Assembly (NCBI RefSeq): GCF_003046545.1
Contig: NZ_QAAA01000002.1
Location: 124,001 to 188,000 of the forward strand
DNA length: 64,000 nt
Direction of reading: 5' to 3'
Origin: Rhodovulum imhoffii
GTDB lineage: Bacteria > Pseudomonadota > Alphaproteobacteria > Rhodobacterales > Rhodobacteraceae
Shown here: piece after piece, positions 46,046 through 54,504 of the stretch
How the letters are laid out: every line of letters begins with the position of its first letter
Position numbering within the stretch: position 1 is the stretch's first letter
Made by a program: the position numbers and the translations under genes
Notes under the pieces: generated by a model
Told to the model about the DNA's origin: nothing
What the model saw: the letters and a program-made list of their open reading frames with translations, nothing else
Databases searched by the model: none

Positions 46046-47857
46046 TCAACCGGGCTTGGGGCCATCGGGCGGCGGGACCAGCGAAATCAAGACCGTTCCG
46101 GGCTGGGTGCGGGGGTCCTCCCCGGACACGATTCGCAGTCCGCCCGGCCCCGTCCGCGCCAGCAGTATCGCCTCCGGCGACTGCTCTCGCCAGTCTTCCA
46201 GGGTGAAATCCCCGCTCAGCCGGGTTGTGCGGATACGCCAGCCTTCGGTCATGCGACTGTTGAGGTCGTAAAACCCAAGCCCCCCCCCGAACACCCGCCC
46301 GCCAAGGGTGGGCGGCAGTGCGTGACGCTGGCTGGTCTGCTTGGCACGCTTGAGCTGGAACACGTTCTCCCGCCCGAATTCAGGGGCGAGATCCGTGGCG
46401 ACAAGGGTGTTGTAGGCATCGTTATCGGTGGTCGCCAGAATGGTCGCGTAGCTGACAAGCTCCACGCTGTGCTCGGCGGCCTCGGACAGGATATCGCCAT
46501 AAAAGGTATCCACCCCCGCCTCCCGCGCGCGGCGCAGCCTTGCGCGGTTCGGATCCGCGATCAGCACCGGCACCTCGACCTTTTGCAGCGCCTCGGCGAA
46601 AGCCGTGGTAAAGCGCGAGCCCCCAACCACGATCACGCCCGGCGTCTCCGCCCCGGCAAGCCCGAGAAAGCGCGCCAGCGGCATCAGCGCAAACCCGTGC
46701 AGCACCACCGTCGCCGCCACCAGCGCAAAAGCCAGTGGCGCGATGCGCGCCCCATCCTCTATCCCCATTGCGGCCAGACGTTCCCCGAACAGCCCCGCAA
46801 CCGCCACCAGAACCACCCCGCGCGGCCCTGTGAGGGCAACCAGCAGGCGTTCGCGCCACGGTACGGGAGAAAAGGCCAGAGAGATCAGAACCGTCACCGG
46901 CCGCGCCACCAGAACCACCACCGCCACGAAGGCCGCCGTACGCCAGTCCAGCGTGCGCAGGGTCTCCAGATCCATATTGGCCGCCAGCAGGATGAACACG
47001 CCCGAAACCAGCAAAATCGTGGCATGCTCCTTGAAGCGGCGCATCTCGGCGTAGGATGGAAGGTTCGCGTTGGCAATGAACAGGCCCATCACCGTTACCG
47101 CCAGAAGCCCGCTTTCATGCAGGACCAGATCGGACAAGGCGAACACCGCCAGCGTGGAGGCGAACAGCACCGGAACCTTCATGTATTCCGGCACCCAGGC
47201 CCGCCGGAAGACCGCCGACAACCCCCACCCGCCCAGAAGCCCCAGAACCAGCGCCAGAACAATACCGACAATCATTGCCAGGATGGCCTCGTTTACCGTC
47301 AGAGCGGTGTCGAGCACCACAACGACCTCGAAGGCCAGAACCGCCGCCAGGGCCCCGACCGGATCATTGACGATGGCTTCCCATTGCAGCAGCTGTGCCG
47401 GACGGCGGGACAAACGCGCCTGGCGCAACAGAGGCGCGATAACCGTAGGCCCGGTGACGATCATGATCCCCCCGAACACCGCCGACGCCTCCCATCCCAG
47501 CCCCGCCACGTAGTGAAGCGCCAGCGCCGAGCTCAGCCACCCCAGGGGCGCGCCGATCACCACCAGCCGCCGCACCCCGCCGGCAGCATCGCGCAAAGAG
47601 TGAAGGTTCAGCGTCAGCCCCCCCTCGAACAGGATGATCGCGACGGCGATGGCCACCATCGGCCCCATCAGCGCACCGATATCGCGCGCGGGGTCGAACA
47701 CCCCCAGCACCGGCCCCACCAGAAGCCCGGCGATCAGCATCAGCACGATCGCCGGCAGCCGCAATCTCCATGCCAGCCATTGCGCGCCGACCCCCAGCGC
47801 GCCCACCAGCGCGAACGCCGCTATCGGAGGTAAAGCCCCTTCCACCCCGGTTGCCAC
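46046..47857 (-). CDS. Monovalent cation:proton antiporter with C-terminal RCK (TrkA-N) domain
   Basis: A 603-residue membrane protein. About 12 helices cover residues 10-400, with family motifs [10 protein letters not shown] and [11 protein letters not shown] (ion-site Asp) typical of CPA antiporters. A C-terminal nucleotide-binding RCK domain (about 410-520) starts [18 protein letters not shown]. Such antiporters exchange K+ or Na+ for H+ under nucleotide or NAD+ control; the ion is not determined here. Start GTG 47857 has AGG upstream. It ends 50 bp before argS. Confidence 0.87.
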   Translation of the reverse strand: MATGVEGALPPIAAFALVGALGVGAQWLAWRLRLPAIVLMLIAGLLVGPVLGVFDPARDIGALMGPMVAIAVAIILFEGGLTLNLHSLRDAAGGVRRLVVIGAPLGWLSSALALHYVAGLGWEASAVFGGIMIVTGPTVIAPLLRQARLSRRPAQLLQWEAIVNDPVGALAAVLAFEVVVVLDTALTVNEAILAMIVGIVLALVLGLLGGWGLSAVFRRAWVPEYMKVPVLFASTLAVFALSDLVLHESGLLAVTVMGLFIANANLPSYAEMRRFKEHATILLVSGVFILLAANMDLETLRTLDWRTAAFVAVVVLVARPVTVLISLAFSPVPWRERLLVALTGPRGVVLVAVAGLFGERLAAMGIEDGARIAPLAFALVAATVVLHGFALMPLARFLGLAGAETPGVIVVGGSRFTTAFAEALQKVEVPVLIADPNRARLRRAREAGVDTFYGDILSEAAEHSVELVSYATILATTDNDAYNTLVATDLAPEFGRENVFQLKRAKQTSQRHALPPTLGGRVFGGGLGFYDLNSRMTEGWRIRTTRLSGDFTLEDWREQSPEAILLARTGPGGLRIVSGEDPRTQPGTVLISLVPPPDGPKPG

Positions 47858-47863
47858 GCTTGC

Positions 47864-49009
47864 CTATCCTTCCCGCCCGAACAGCCGGGCATGTTCCTGC
47901 ATGGCGAAACGATCCGTCATGCCGGCGATGTAGTCGCACACGATCCGCGCCAGTTCCGTTTCGTCGGCGGCCTCCGCGATGTCGGCCCGCCAGCGGTCGG
48001 GCAGAAGGCCCGTTTCCCGCAGGTAGAGGGGGAAGAGATTCTCGATCATTCTCGTAACCTCCGCGCGCACCGCCATCACCCCGGGCGCACGATACATGCG
48101 GGCAAAGAGAAAGTCGCGGATAACCTTGAGATCGGCCCGGAGCGCCTGGGAGAACCGGATCACCGGACGCGCCAGCGCACGTATGTCGGCGGGCGTTTGC
48201 GGACGCGCCTGCGCCAGCACGGCGCGGGACGTCTCGATCACGTCGGCAACCATGATCCCGAACACCCGGCGCAAGGCCTCGTGCCGGCGGCGGCGCGCAT
48301 CGAGGCCCGGATACAGGACATCCACCTCCGCGTAACAGGCCCCGATGACCGGAAGACCGGCCAGGTCGGCTTCGGTGAACAATCCCGCGCGCAACCCATC
48401 CTGAAGATCGTGGTTATTATAGGCAATGTCATCGGAAAGCGCGGCCACCTGTGCCTCGGCACTGGCGTGGGTGGTCAACTCCAGATCGTGCACGGCGCTG
48501 TAGTCCGCCAGCGCCCAGGGCAGCGGTCCCGCCACCGGGCCGTTATGCTTGGCGATACCTTCCAGAGTTTCCCATGTCAGGTTCAGACCGTCGAACGCGG
48601 CGTAGTGGCGCTCCAGCTTTGTCACGACGCGCACCGCCTGCGCGTTGTGGTCGAACCCGCCGAAAGGCGCCATGAGCCGGGCCATCAGATCCTCGCCCGC
48701 ATGGCCGAAGGGGGTATGGCCAAGGTCATGGGCCAGCGCGACGGCCTCGGTCAGTTCCGCGTTCAGACCCAACGCCCCCGCAATGGTCCGCGCCACCTGC
48801 GCCACCTCTATGGAATGGGTCAGGCGGGTGCGGAAACTGTCGCCCTCATGCACCACGAAAACCTGCGTTTTATGCATCAGACGGCGAAAGGCCGAGGCAT
48901 GGATGATCCGGTCCCGATCACGCTGAAAGGCCGACCGGAAGACGCTTTCCTCCTCCCGGTATCGCCGCCCGCGCGAGGTCTCGGGACGGCAGGCATAGGG
49001 CACAAGCAT
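47864..49009 (-). CDS. dgt: Deoxyguanosinetriphosphate triphosphohydrolase-like protein
   Basis: A 381-residue HD-domain dNTPase, releasing triphosphate from dGTP or other dNTPs. Metal ligands are visible: H65 in RTRLTHSIEVAQ, H94/D95 and H98 in AHDLGHTPFGHAG, and a later Asp in ALSDDIAYNNHDL. The length of about 380 places it in the short dGTPase-like subgroup. It is divergent from erpA with 75 bp between. The start ATG 49009 follows a G-run. Confidence 0.93.
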   Translation of the reverse strand: MLVPYACRPETSRGRRYREEESVFRSAFQRDRDRIIHASAFRRLMHKTQVFVVHEGDSFRTRLTHSIEVAQVARTIAGALGLNAELTEAVALAHDLGHTPFGHAGEDLMARLMAPFGGFDHNAQAVRVVTKLERHYAAFDGLNLTWETLEGIAKHNGPVAGPLPWALADYSAVHDLELTTHASAEAQVAALSDDIAYNNHDLQDGLRAGLFTEADLAGLPVIGACYAEVDVLYPGLDARRRRHEALRRVFGIMVADVIETSRAVLAQARPQTPADIRALARPVIRFSQALRADLKVIRDFLFARMYRAPGVMAVRAEVTRMIENLFPLYLRETGLLPDRWRADIAEAADETELARIVCDYIAGMTDRFAMQEHARLFGREG

Positions 49010-49084
49010 TTCCCCCCCGTTCTTGCCGCGGCATGGGACGCCGCATATATTGGGAATGTCACGTATTTTCAGGGAAACGCAACC

Positions 49085-49414
49085 ATGGACCTGACGCTGC
49101 CCCCAAAGGTGACGGAGCGCGCCTTTGACCGTCTTTGCGAAATCGGCGCCGCCGAACAGGGCAAGGCCCTGCGTGTCGCCGTGGAGGGGGGGGGATGTTC
49201 GGGCTTTCAGTATGAGATCGCCCTGGACACCCCGGCAGAAGGCGACCTGATTCTCGAAGGCCGCGGCCAGAAAGTCGTGGTGGACTCTGTCTCACTGCCG
49301 TTTCTGACCAATGCCACGATCGACTTCACCGAAGAGTTGATCGGCGCGCGCTTTACCATCGAAAATCCGAACGCGACCAGTTCCTGCGGGTGCGGGACCA
49401 GCTTCTCGATCTGA
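49085..49414 (+). CDS. erpA: A-type iron-sulfur cluster carrier, ErpA-like
   Basis: A 109-residue HesB/IscA-type carrier that delivers 2Fe-2S or 4Fe-4S clusters to apoproteins. The three conserved cysteines are C38 (GGGCSGF) and C101/C103 (SSCGCGTSFSI). The DTPAEGDLILE and LPFLTNATIDFTEELIGARF segments fit the family. Assignment to ErpA rather than IscA or SufA is by general resemblance. The next gene is a cytochrome 136 bp downstream. Confidence 0.86.
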   Translation: MDLTLPPKVTERAFDRLCEIGAAEQGKALRVAVEGGGCSGFQYEIALDTPAEGDLILEGRGQKVVVDSVSLPFLTNATIDFTEELIGARFTIENPNATSSCGCGTSFSI

Positions 49415-49487
49415 TCTGCGCCAAAATGGCACATCACCTTGAGGCGCACAGCCCCCGTTGAGAAATAGGTATTCGCGGCGACGGATT

Positions 49488-49509
49488 ATTTTCATATCGT
49501 CGTGAAAAT
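49488..49509 (+). promoter_or_regulatory. Palindrome upstream of the cytochrome c'/b561 operon
   Basis: ATTTTCA (49488-49494) and TGAAAAT (49503-49509) are perfect 7-bp arms separated by TATCGTCG, 41 bp before the cytochrome start. The spacing and AT-rich arms suggest a dimeric regulator; it is not an FNR box. Confidence 0.55.
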
Positions 49510-49550
49510 TAAGGTACGCCCTGACTACACAACCCAAAGGAGACGATTCA

Positions 49551-50006
49551 ATGCGCAAGATTTTGATGGCCTCGGCCCTGATCGCCCTGCCGCTTACGGC
49601 CTTCGCCGCCCCCGCCGAGGATGTGGCCGAAGCCCGCAAAGGCTTTTACAAACTGCTCGGCATCGAGATGGACGGCCTCGTTTCCATGGTCAAAGGCGAA
49701 ACCGAATACAGCGCCGAAAAAGCCCAGGGCCACGCCGCCGACATCAAGACGCTGACCCAGTACAACATGGGGGATATCTATGCCCCCGGCACATCGAACG
49801 CCGACCTGCCGGGAAAAACCCGCGCCCTGCCCGCGATCTGGGAAGACGGTGCTGGCGTACAGGAAAAAGGCATGGCCTTTGTAAAAGCCGTGGAAAACCT
49901 CAACGCCGTGGCCGTCGACGGAAAGGATGAGCTTGCCAAGGCCGTTCAACAACTTGGCGGGGCCTGCAAGGCCTGTCACGACGATTACCGCGCCAAGGAC
50001 TTCTGA
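49551..50006 (+). CDS. Cytochrome c' family protein (c-556 type)
   Basis: A 151-residue periplasmic cytochrome with a signal peptide (cleavage near FAA-PA, about residue 20) and a single haem c motif CKACH at 139-143, at the C-terminus as in the four-helix-bundle cytochrome c' family. AGGAGA precedes the ATG. It is followed after 2 nt by the b561 gene; the two probably pass electrons to one another. Cytochromes c' often bind NO or CO. Axial-ligand details cannot be read here. Confidence 0.88.
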   Translation: MRKILMASALIALPLTAFAAPAEDVAEARKGFYKLLGIEMDGLVSMVKGETEYSAEKAQGHAADIKTLTQYNMGDIYAPGTSNADLPGKTRALPAIWEDGAGVQEKGMAFVKAVENLNAVAVDGKDELAKAVQQLGGACKACHDDYRAKDF

Positions 50007-50008
50007 TC

Positions 50009-50611
50009 ATGTCCAGCCCAAGCACCGAAACATCCAGGCTTGAAACCGTCCGCCTTTGGGATCCGCTTTTGCGGATATACCACTGGCTGCTGGCGTTCTG
50101 TGTCATTGCAGCCTGGGGCCTGGGAAAGTTCGGCCCCGATGTCATGACACTGCATTTCTATTTTGGTTACGCGGTGCTTGGGTTGCTGGCCTTCCGGCTG
50201 GTATGGGGCTTCATCGGGCCCGAACACGCGCGCTTTGGCAATTTCGCCTACGGGCCGTTTGCCATTCTGCGCTACGGGGTCGGCATGTTCCGGCGCAGAC
50301 CCAGCTACTGGCGGGGCCATAACCCGCTGGGGGGTGCGTTCGTGTTCATTATTCTCGGCGTCCTGCTGGCACAGGCTGTAACCGGCCTGTTTGCCGACCC
50401 GGAAGATTACATCAACGTCGGACCGCTTGCGGAATATGCCGGCTCCGATGGGGCACGGCAGGCCCTGGCCTGGCATGACTTGCTGGGCTGGTGGGTTCTG
50501 GGGCTGACCGCTTTGCACATTGCCGCGATCGGTTTCTACCGCCGCTGGAAGAATGAAGACCTGATCCGCCCGATGCTGACTGGCGTGAAAACCGTCCGCA
50601 AAGAGGCCTGA
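50009..50611 (+). CDS. Cytochrome b561-type membrane protein
   Basis: A 200-residue integral membrane cytochrome with four hydrophobic helices and the histidines expected for two haem b groups (H25 in RIYHWLLAF, H49 in TLHFYFGY, and later His in AWHDLLGWW and LTALHIAAIGFYRRWKNED, helix 4). The WDPLLRIYHW opening is typical of the bacterial b561 / hydrogenase-type cytochrome b family paired with small c-type cytochromes. It likely transfers electrons between the quinone pool and the adjacent cytochrome c'. Confidence 0.88.
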   Translation: MSSPSTETSRLETVRLWDPLLRIYHWLLAFCVIAAWGLGKFGPDVMTLHFYFGYAVLGLLAFRLVWGFIGPEHARFGNFAYGPFAILRYGVGMFRRRPSYWRGHNPLGGAFVFIILGVLLAQAVTGLFADPEDYINVGPLAEYAGSDGARQALAWHDLLGWWVLGLTALHIAAIGFYRRWKNEDLIRPMLTGVKTVRKEA

Positions 50612-50632
50612 GAAACTTTCACACTGGACAAC

Positions 50633-50661
50633 GGCCCCGCCCTTGCGCAAAGGGCAGGGCC
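50633..50661 (+). promoter_or_regulatory. Hairpin abutting the start codon of the flavoprotein gene
   Basis: GGCCC-C-GCCCTT (50633-50644), loop GCGCA, AAGGGC-A-GGGCC (50650-50661) make an 11-bp stem with one mismatch that ends at the base before ATG 50662. The purine run that would serve as the ribosome-binding site is inside the stem. Confidence 0.6.
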
Positions 50662-51840
50662 ATGTCATTCGACCACCGCTGCATTGTTCTGGGAGCCGGG
50701 GCCGCCGGCCTGATGTGTGCCGCCCATGCCGGGCCGGGCACGCTTGTTCTCGACCATGCCAGGGCTCCGGGAGAGAAAATCCGGATATCGGGGGGCGGAC
50801 GATGCAATTTCACCAATCTTCATGCGGGGCCGGAAAACTACCTGTCCGAGAATCCGCATTTCGCCAAGTCGGCACTGGCACGCTATACCCAATTGGATTT
50901 CATCGACCTTCTCGCCCGTCATGATGTGACATGGCATGAGAAAACACTGGGACAGCTTTTCTGCGATGGCTCCGCACAAGAGATTGTCACGCTGCTGCTC
51001 TTGGAGATGGAGCGCGCGGGCGCGGGCCTGCGCCTGAAGGCCCACATAAGCGAGGTGGACCGGCTGCCCGGTGGATTCGCAGTCCTGCTTGCAACCGGAG
51101 AACGGCTGACAACGCAGCGGCTGGTTGTGGCTACGGGCGGCAAGTCGATCCCCAGAATGGGCGCCAGCGATTTCGGCCACCGGCTCGCCCGGCAATTCGG
51201 CCATCAGGTAACAGAAACCCGCCCCGCCCTTGTGCCGTTCACATTCACCGGCCCGGTGCTGGAAAGCTTGCGATCTCTGGCAGGCGTTTCGGCCCAGGCG
51301 CGCGTGACCGCAGGCAGCGCAACTTTCGAGGAGGCCGTGCTGTTCACCCATCGGGGGCTGTCAGGCCCGGCAATCTTGCAGGCGTCATCCTATTGGCGCG
51401 AGGGGACGGAGATTGTCCTGGACCTGCTGCCCCGGCGCGATGCAGAGGCGACATTGCGGAGCCTGCGCGCCAAAACCCCGCGCAAAAGCCCGGCCCGAGC
51501 ACTGGCCGCGCTTTTGCCTGCGCGGCTGGCCGCCTATCTTGCGGGGGGCTTTGCCTGCAACATGGCGGATTTGTCGGACAGGCAGCTTGGCGCGCTTGCC
51601 CGAACCGTGGCTGCCTGGCACCTGTCCCCTGCCGGGACGGAAGGTTACCGAACCGCCGAGGTCACCCTTGGCGGGGTCGCCACCGACGCGCTGGACGCAC
51701 GCAACATGGAAAGCCGGATCGTACCGGGGCTGTATTTCATCGGTGAGGTCGTCGATGTGACGGGCTGGCTGGGCGGGTTCAATTTTCAGTGGGCCTGGTC
51801 GTCGGGATGGGCGGCGGGCGCCGCTATCGCACAAGGCTGA
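50662..51840 (+). CDS. HI0933/YhiN-family flavoprotein
   Basis: A 392-residue NAD(P)/FAD-binding oxidoreductase of the HI0933/YhiN (BaiN) family. The dinucleotide motif GAGAAGLMCAAHAG, the family mark GEKIRISGGGRCNFTN, and the C-terminal GLYFIGEVVDVTGWLGGFNFQWAWSSG (split into two family motifs) are present. E. coli YhiN and clostridial BaiN act on enoyl or steroid double bonds in some reports, but the substrate here is unknown. Confidence 0.88.
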   Translation: MSFDHRCIVLGAGAAGLMCAAHAGPGTLVLDHARAPGEKIRISGGGRCNFTNLHAGPENYLSENPHFAKSALARYTQLDFIDLLARHDVTWHEKTLGQLFCDGSAQEIVTLLLLEMERAGAGLRLKAHISEVDRLPGGFAVLLATGERLTTQRLVVATGGKSIPRMGASDFGHRLARQFGHQVTETRPALVPFTFTGPVLESLRSLAGVSAQARVTAGSATFEEAVLFTHRGLSGPAILQASSYWREGTEIVLDLLPRRDAEATLRSLRAKTPRKSPARALAALLPARLAAYLAGGFACNMADLSDRQLGALARTVAAWHLSPAGTEGYRTAEVTLGGVATDALDARNMESRIVPGLYFIGEVVDVTGWLGGFNFQWAWSSGWAAGAAIAQG

Positions 51841-51846
51841 CCGCGG

Positions 51847-51890
51847 GGCATGGACTTTCATGCCTCCGGCGGGGATATTTTGCCCAAAGC
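51847..51890 (+). repeat. Probable dispersed Rhodobacterales intergenic element
   Basis: GGCATG-GACTTT-CATGCC (51847-51864) followed by CTCCGGCGGGGATATTTTGCCC-type sequence to 51890. I recall near-identical strings between genes in many Rhodobacter and Roseobacter genomes; only one copy is in this window. That recall is not checked. Confidence 0.5.
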
Positions 51891-51907
51891 AAGACTTGGG
51901 AGACCAC

Positions 51908-52687
51908 ATGAAAATCGCCACGTTCAACATCAATGGTATAAAGGCGCGCCTGCCCGCCCTGCTGGACTGGCTGGATGAGGCACGGCCCGACGTGGCGGTT
52001 TTGCAGGAAATCAAGTCCGTCGATGCGGCTTTCCCGCGCGACCCGTTCGAGGAGCGCGGATACAACGTGGAAACCCACGGGCAGAAGAGCTTCAACGGAG
52101 TAGCGATCCTGTCCAGGCTGCCGCTGGAGGATGTGACGCGCGGCCTGCCCGGCGATGAAGGCGACGAACAGGCCCGCTGGATCGAGGCGACCGTGATCGG
52201 GGAGCGGGCGGTCCGGGTATGTGGGCTTTACCTGCCCAACGGCAATCCGGCTCCGGGGCCGAAATTCGACTACAAGCTGGACTGGATGAGCCGGCTGCAA
52301 ACGCGTGCGCGCGCACTGCTGGACAGTGAGGAACCGGCTGTGATGGCAGGCGACTACAACATCATTCCGCAGGACGAGGACGCCGCCCGCCCCGAAGCCT
52401 GGGCCAGGGACGCGCTGGCCCTGCCCGAAGCCCGAAGCGCATTCCGCCGTATCCTGAACCTCGGTTTCACCGACGCTTTCCGTGCCCAAACCCATAGCGG
52501 AGGGCATTACAGTTTCTGGGACTACCAGGCCGGTGCATGGAACCGAAACGACGGTATCCGCATCGATCATGTCCTTCTGACTCCGCAGGCGGCAGACCTG
52601 ATGACCGATTGCTGGATAGACCCCGGCCTTCGCGGGCGGGAAAAACCCTCCGACCACGTTCCGGTCTGGGTAGAGCTGGAAGCCTGA
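51908..52687 (+). CDS. xth: Exodeoxyribonuclease III
   Basis: A 259-residue AP endonuclease/3'-5' exonuclease in base excision repair. Motifs ATFNINGIKARLPALLDWL, VLQEIKS, GDYNIIPQDEDAARP and the C-terminal RIDHVLLT plus SDHVPVWVELE contain the metal and catalytic residues. The ATG at 51908 follows GGGAGA. It ends 2 bp from the oppositely oriented FAD monooxygenase gene. Confidence 0.95.
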   Translation: MKIATFNINGIKARLPALLDWLDEARPDVAVLQEIKSVDAAFPRDPFEERGYNVETHGQKSFNGVAILSRLPLEDVTRGLPGDEGDEQARWIEATVIGERAVRVCGLYLPNGNPAPGPKFDYKLDWMSRLQTRARALLDSEEPAVMAGDYNIIPQDEDAARPEAWARDALALPEARSAFRRILNLGFTDAFRAQTHSGGHYSFWDYQAGAWNRNDGIRIDHVLLTPQAADLMTDCWIDPGLRGREKPSDHVPVWVELEA

Positions 52688-52689
52688 AG

Positions 52690-53865
52690 TCAGACCTGGC
52701 GTTTGGTAATGTCGTAATCGTAGAGCCAGTTGAACCGGGAGAGGTGGAAATCCGTCCCCAGCAACCCCGCCAGCCGCAGGCCCATATGGGCCGCGTCACG
52801 TATGACCGGCAAACCCAGATGATAGGCACGGGCGTTCTTGCTGGCAAGGTCCACCACCCGCAGGGCACGGGGCCGACGAAGCGCCTGATAGCGGCTGAGG
52901 GCTTCGCCGACATTTTCGTATCTCACCAAGGCCTGTGACAGCACCCATGCGTCTTCGATCGCCATAACCGCACCCTGAGCAAGGAAAGGCAGTGTCGGAT
53001 GCGCTGCGTCCCCGAGAATGGTAGCCGGCCCCTTGTGCCAGCAAGCCGCAACCGAATGCCGGAAAAGCCCCCAAAGATAGACGTCTTCGACCTTGTCCAG
53101 AAGCGCCCGGACCTCGGGCGCAAAACCCGCAAAAGCGGCACGCAGGTTGTCCGGGTCATCGCGGCGGTTCCAGCCCTCGTTCGTCCAGGCCCCCCGCTCT
53201 TCCACGGCAACGATGTTGATCAGTTCCCCGCGCCGCAACGGGTAATGCACGAAGTGACGCCCGGGGCCCATGTGGTTCGTCGCCACTGCGGGCACCGGAC
53301 CGTCTGCGGGTACCACCGCACGCCATGCAACCTGCCCGGTAAAAAACGGTCGCGTCGTCCGGTTGAGCGCACTGCGCACAACCGAATGCAGCCCGTCTGC
53401 CCCAATGAGCAGATCCGCATTGAGCGTCGCCCCCTGTGCAGAGGTCAACCGCACGCCGCTGCTGTCGAGTTCCAGCCCGGTGATCTCGTGCAGGAGACGA
53501 ATCTGCACGCCGGCCTCTCTCGCGGCATGTGCCAGAAGGTTGATCAGATCCGCACGGTGAACGAAGTAATAGGGGAATTTCTTGCGCGTCAGGTCCAGTC
53601 GCAGAACCTGCCGACCGCGACGGTAGTCGCGCAGCACCACACCCTCACCGCGCACGCCGACCTCGGCCAGCCCACGCTCCAGCCCGAGTTCCTTCAAAAC
53701 CGCCGTGCCATTAGGGGAAATCTGAAGCCCGGCGCCGACCTCCCTGATTTCGGGAGATTGTTCCAGAACATGGACTTCCGCCCCGTGCCGGGCCAAGGCC
53801 ATGGCAACGGTCAACCCTGCAATCCCGCCCCCGAGAACCGTGATTTTCCGTGTTGTCAGCGGCAA
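52690..53865 (-). CDS. FAD-dependent monooxygenase, salicylate hydroxylase-like
   Basis: A 391-residue flavin monooxygenase of the UbiH/salicylate hydroxylase class. The FAD-binding VLGGGIAGLTVAMALARHGAE, the GADGLHSVVR motif and GDAAHPTLPFLAQGAVMAIEDA are intact. The start is TTG 53865, with GGGGG 5 nt upstream; residues before it are not conserved in the family. Substrate is unknown: related enzymes act on salicylate, 3-hydroxybenzoate or 6-hydroxynicotinate. It lies 42 bp downstream of dksA on the same strand and may be co-transcribed. Confidence 0.87.
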   Translation of the reverse strand: MPLTTRKITVLGGGIAGLTVAMALARHGAEVHVLEQSPEIREVGAGLQISPNGTAVLKELGLERGLAEVGVRGEGVVLRDYRRGRQVLRLDLTRKKFPYYFVHRADLINLLAHAAREAGVQIRLLHEITGLELDSSGVRLTSAQGATLNADLLIGADGLHSVVRSALNRTTRPFFTGQVAWRAVVPADGPVPAVATNHMGPGRHFVHYPLRRGELINIVAVEERGAWTNEGWNRRDDPDNLRAAFAGFAPEVRALLDKVEDVYLWGLFRHSVAACWHKGPATILGDAAHPTLPFLAQGAVMAIEDAWVLSQALVRYENVGEALSRYQALRRPRALRVVDLASKNARAYHLGLPVIRDAAHMGLRLAGLLGTDFHLSRFNWLYDYDITKRQV

Positions 53866-53907
53866 GGTTGCCCCCTTGTATGACGGGCCCCGCTCCGGAC
53901 CACTGGC

Positions 53908-54330
53908 TCAATCGTCCCGGTGCACCTTTTCGCGGCGTTCGTGACGTTCCTGGGCCTCAAGGCTGAGGGTCGTGGTCGGGCGCGCGTCCAGCCGCTTGAG
54001 CGAAATCGGTTCGCCCGTATCCTTGCAATAGCCGTACTCACCGGTCTCGATGCGCAACAGGGCCGCGTCTATCTTGGAAATCAACTTGCGCTGACGATCG
54101 CGAATTCGCAGCTCAAGCGCGCGGTCGGTTTCTTCGCTGGCGCGGTCGGCGATGTCGGGTATGTTGCGGGTCCCGTCCTGCAAACCCTCCAGAGTCGACT
54201 TGCTCTCGTCGAGGATGTCGGTTTTCTGAGCGTTAAGTTTTCTGCGGAAATATTCAAGTTGCCGCTCATTCATAAACGGCTCGTCTTCTGCGGGCCGATA
54301 ATCTTCGGGCAAGAAAACTTCGGGTTTCAT
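53908..54330 (-). CDS. dksA: DksA, RNA polymerase-binding transcription factor, without zinc-finger cysteines
   Basis: A 140-residue DksA-family protein. The coiled coil (about residues 20-95) has the catalytic tip IPDIADRAS with Asp59, Asp62 and Ala64 matching E. coli D71, D74 and A76. The globular zinc-finger positions read C102, T105, S123 and A126, so three of the four zinc cysteines are replaced. It binds the secondary channel of RNA polymerase and, with ppGpp, tunes rRNA and stress promoters. AAAGGGAG precedes the ATG. Confidence 0.92.
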   Translation of the reverse strand: MKPEVFLPEDYRPAEDEPFMNERQLEYFRRKLNAQKTDILDESKSTLEGLQDGTRNIPDIADRASEETDRALELRIRDRQRKLISKIDAALLRIETGEYGYCKDTGEPISLKRLDARPTTTLSLEAQERHERREKVHRDD

Positions 54331-54379
54331 CCCTACTCCCTTTCTCGACCGGATGTCGCAAAAAGCACTCCGGTTACTC

Positions 54380-54414
54380 CTGCGCGGTCATGTATCCCAA
54401 CTGCGCGGTCATGT
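54380..54414. repeat. Paired 14-bp direct repeats between dksA and moxR
   Basis: CTGCGCGGTCATGT occurs perfectly at 54380-54393 and 54401-54414, a 21-bp period (two helical turns). It lies 50-84 bp upstream of dksA and about 90-125 bp upstream of the moxR start, in the 174-bp divergent gap. Confidence 0.85.
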
Positions 54415-54441
54415 CACTAGGCGAAGTGGCGCGGCGTTGCC

Positions 54442-54470
54442 CTTGCCGCAGAAGGGTTTGCCACTATTCT
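54442..54470 (+). promoter_or_regulatory. Promoter of the moxR operon
   Basis: CTTGCC (54442-54447), 17-nt spacer, TATTCT (54465-54470). Transcription from about 54477 means the in-frame ATG at 54475 cannot be the start and supports ATG 54505. Confidence 0.5.
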
Positions 54471-54504
54471 CCGAATGATCGCGCAGCAAGGACGTTTTCC
54501 CGAC

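Noticed and set aside
54475-54504. Earlier ATG at 54475 as the start of moxR
   Set aside because: It falls at the expected transcription start, 5 nt past the -10 element, and has no ribosome-binding site; the family starts at the later Met.
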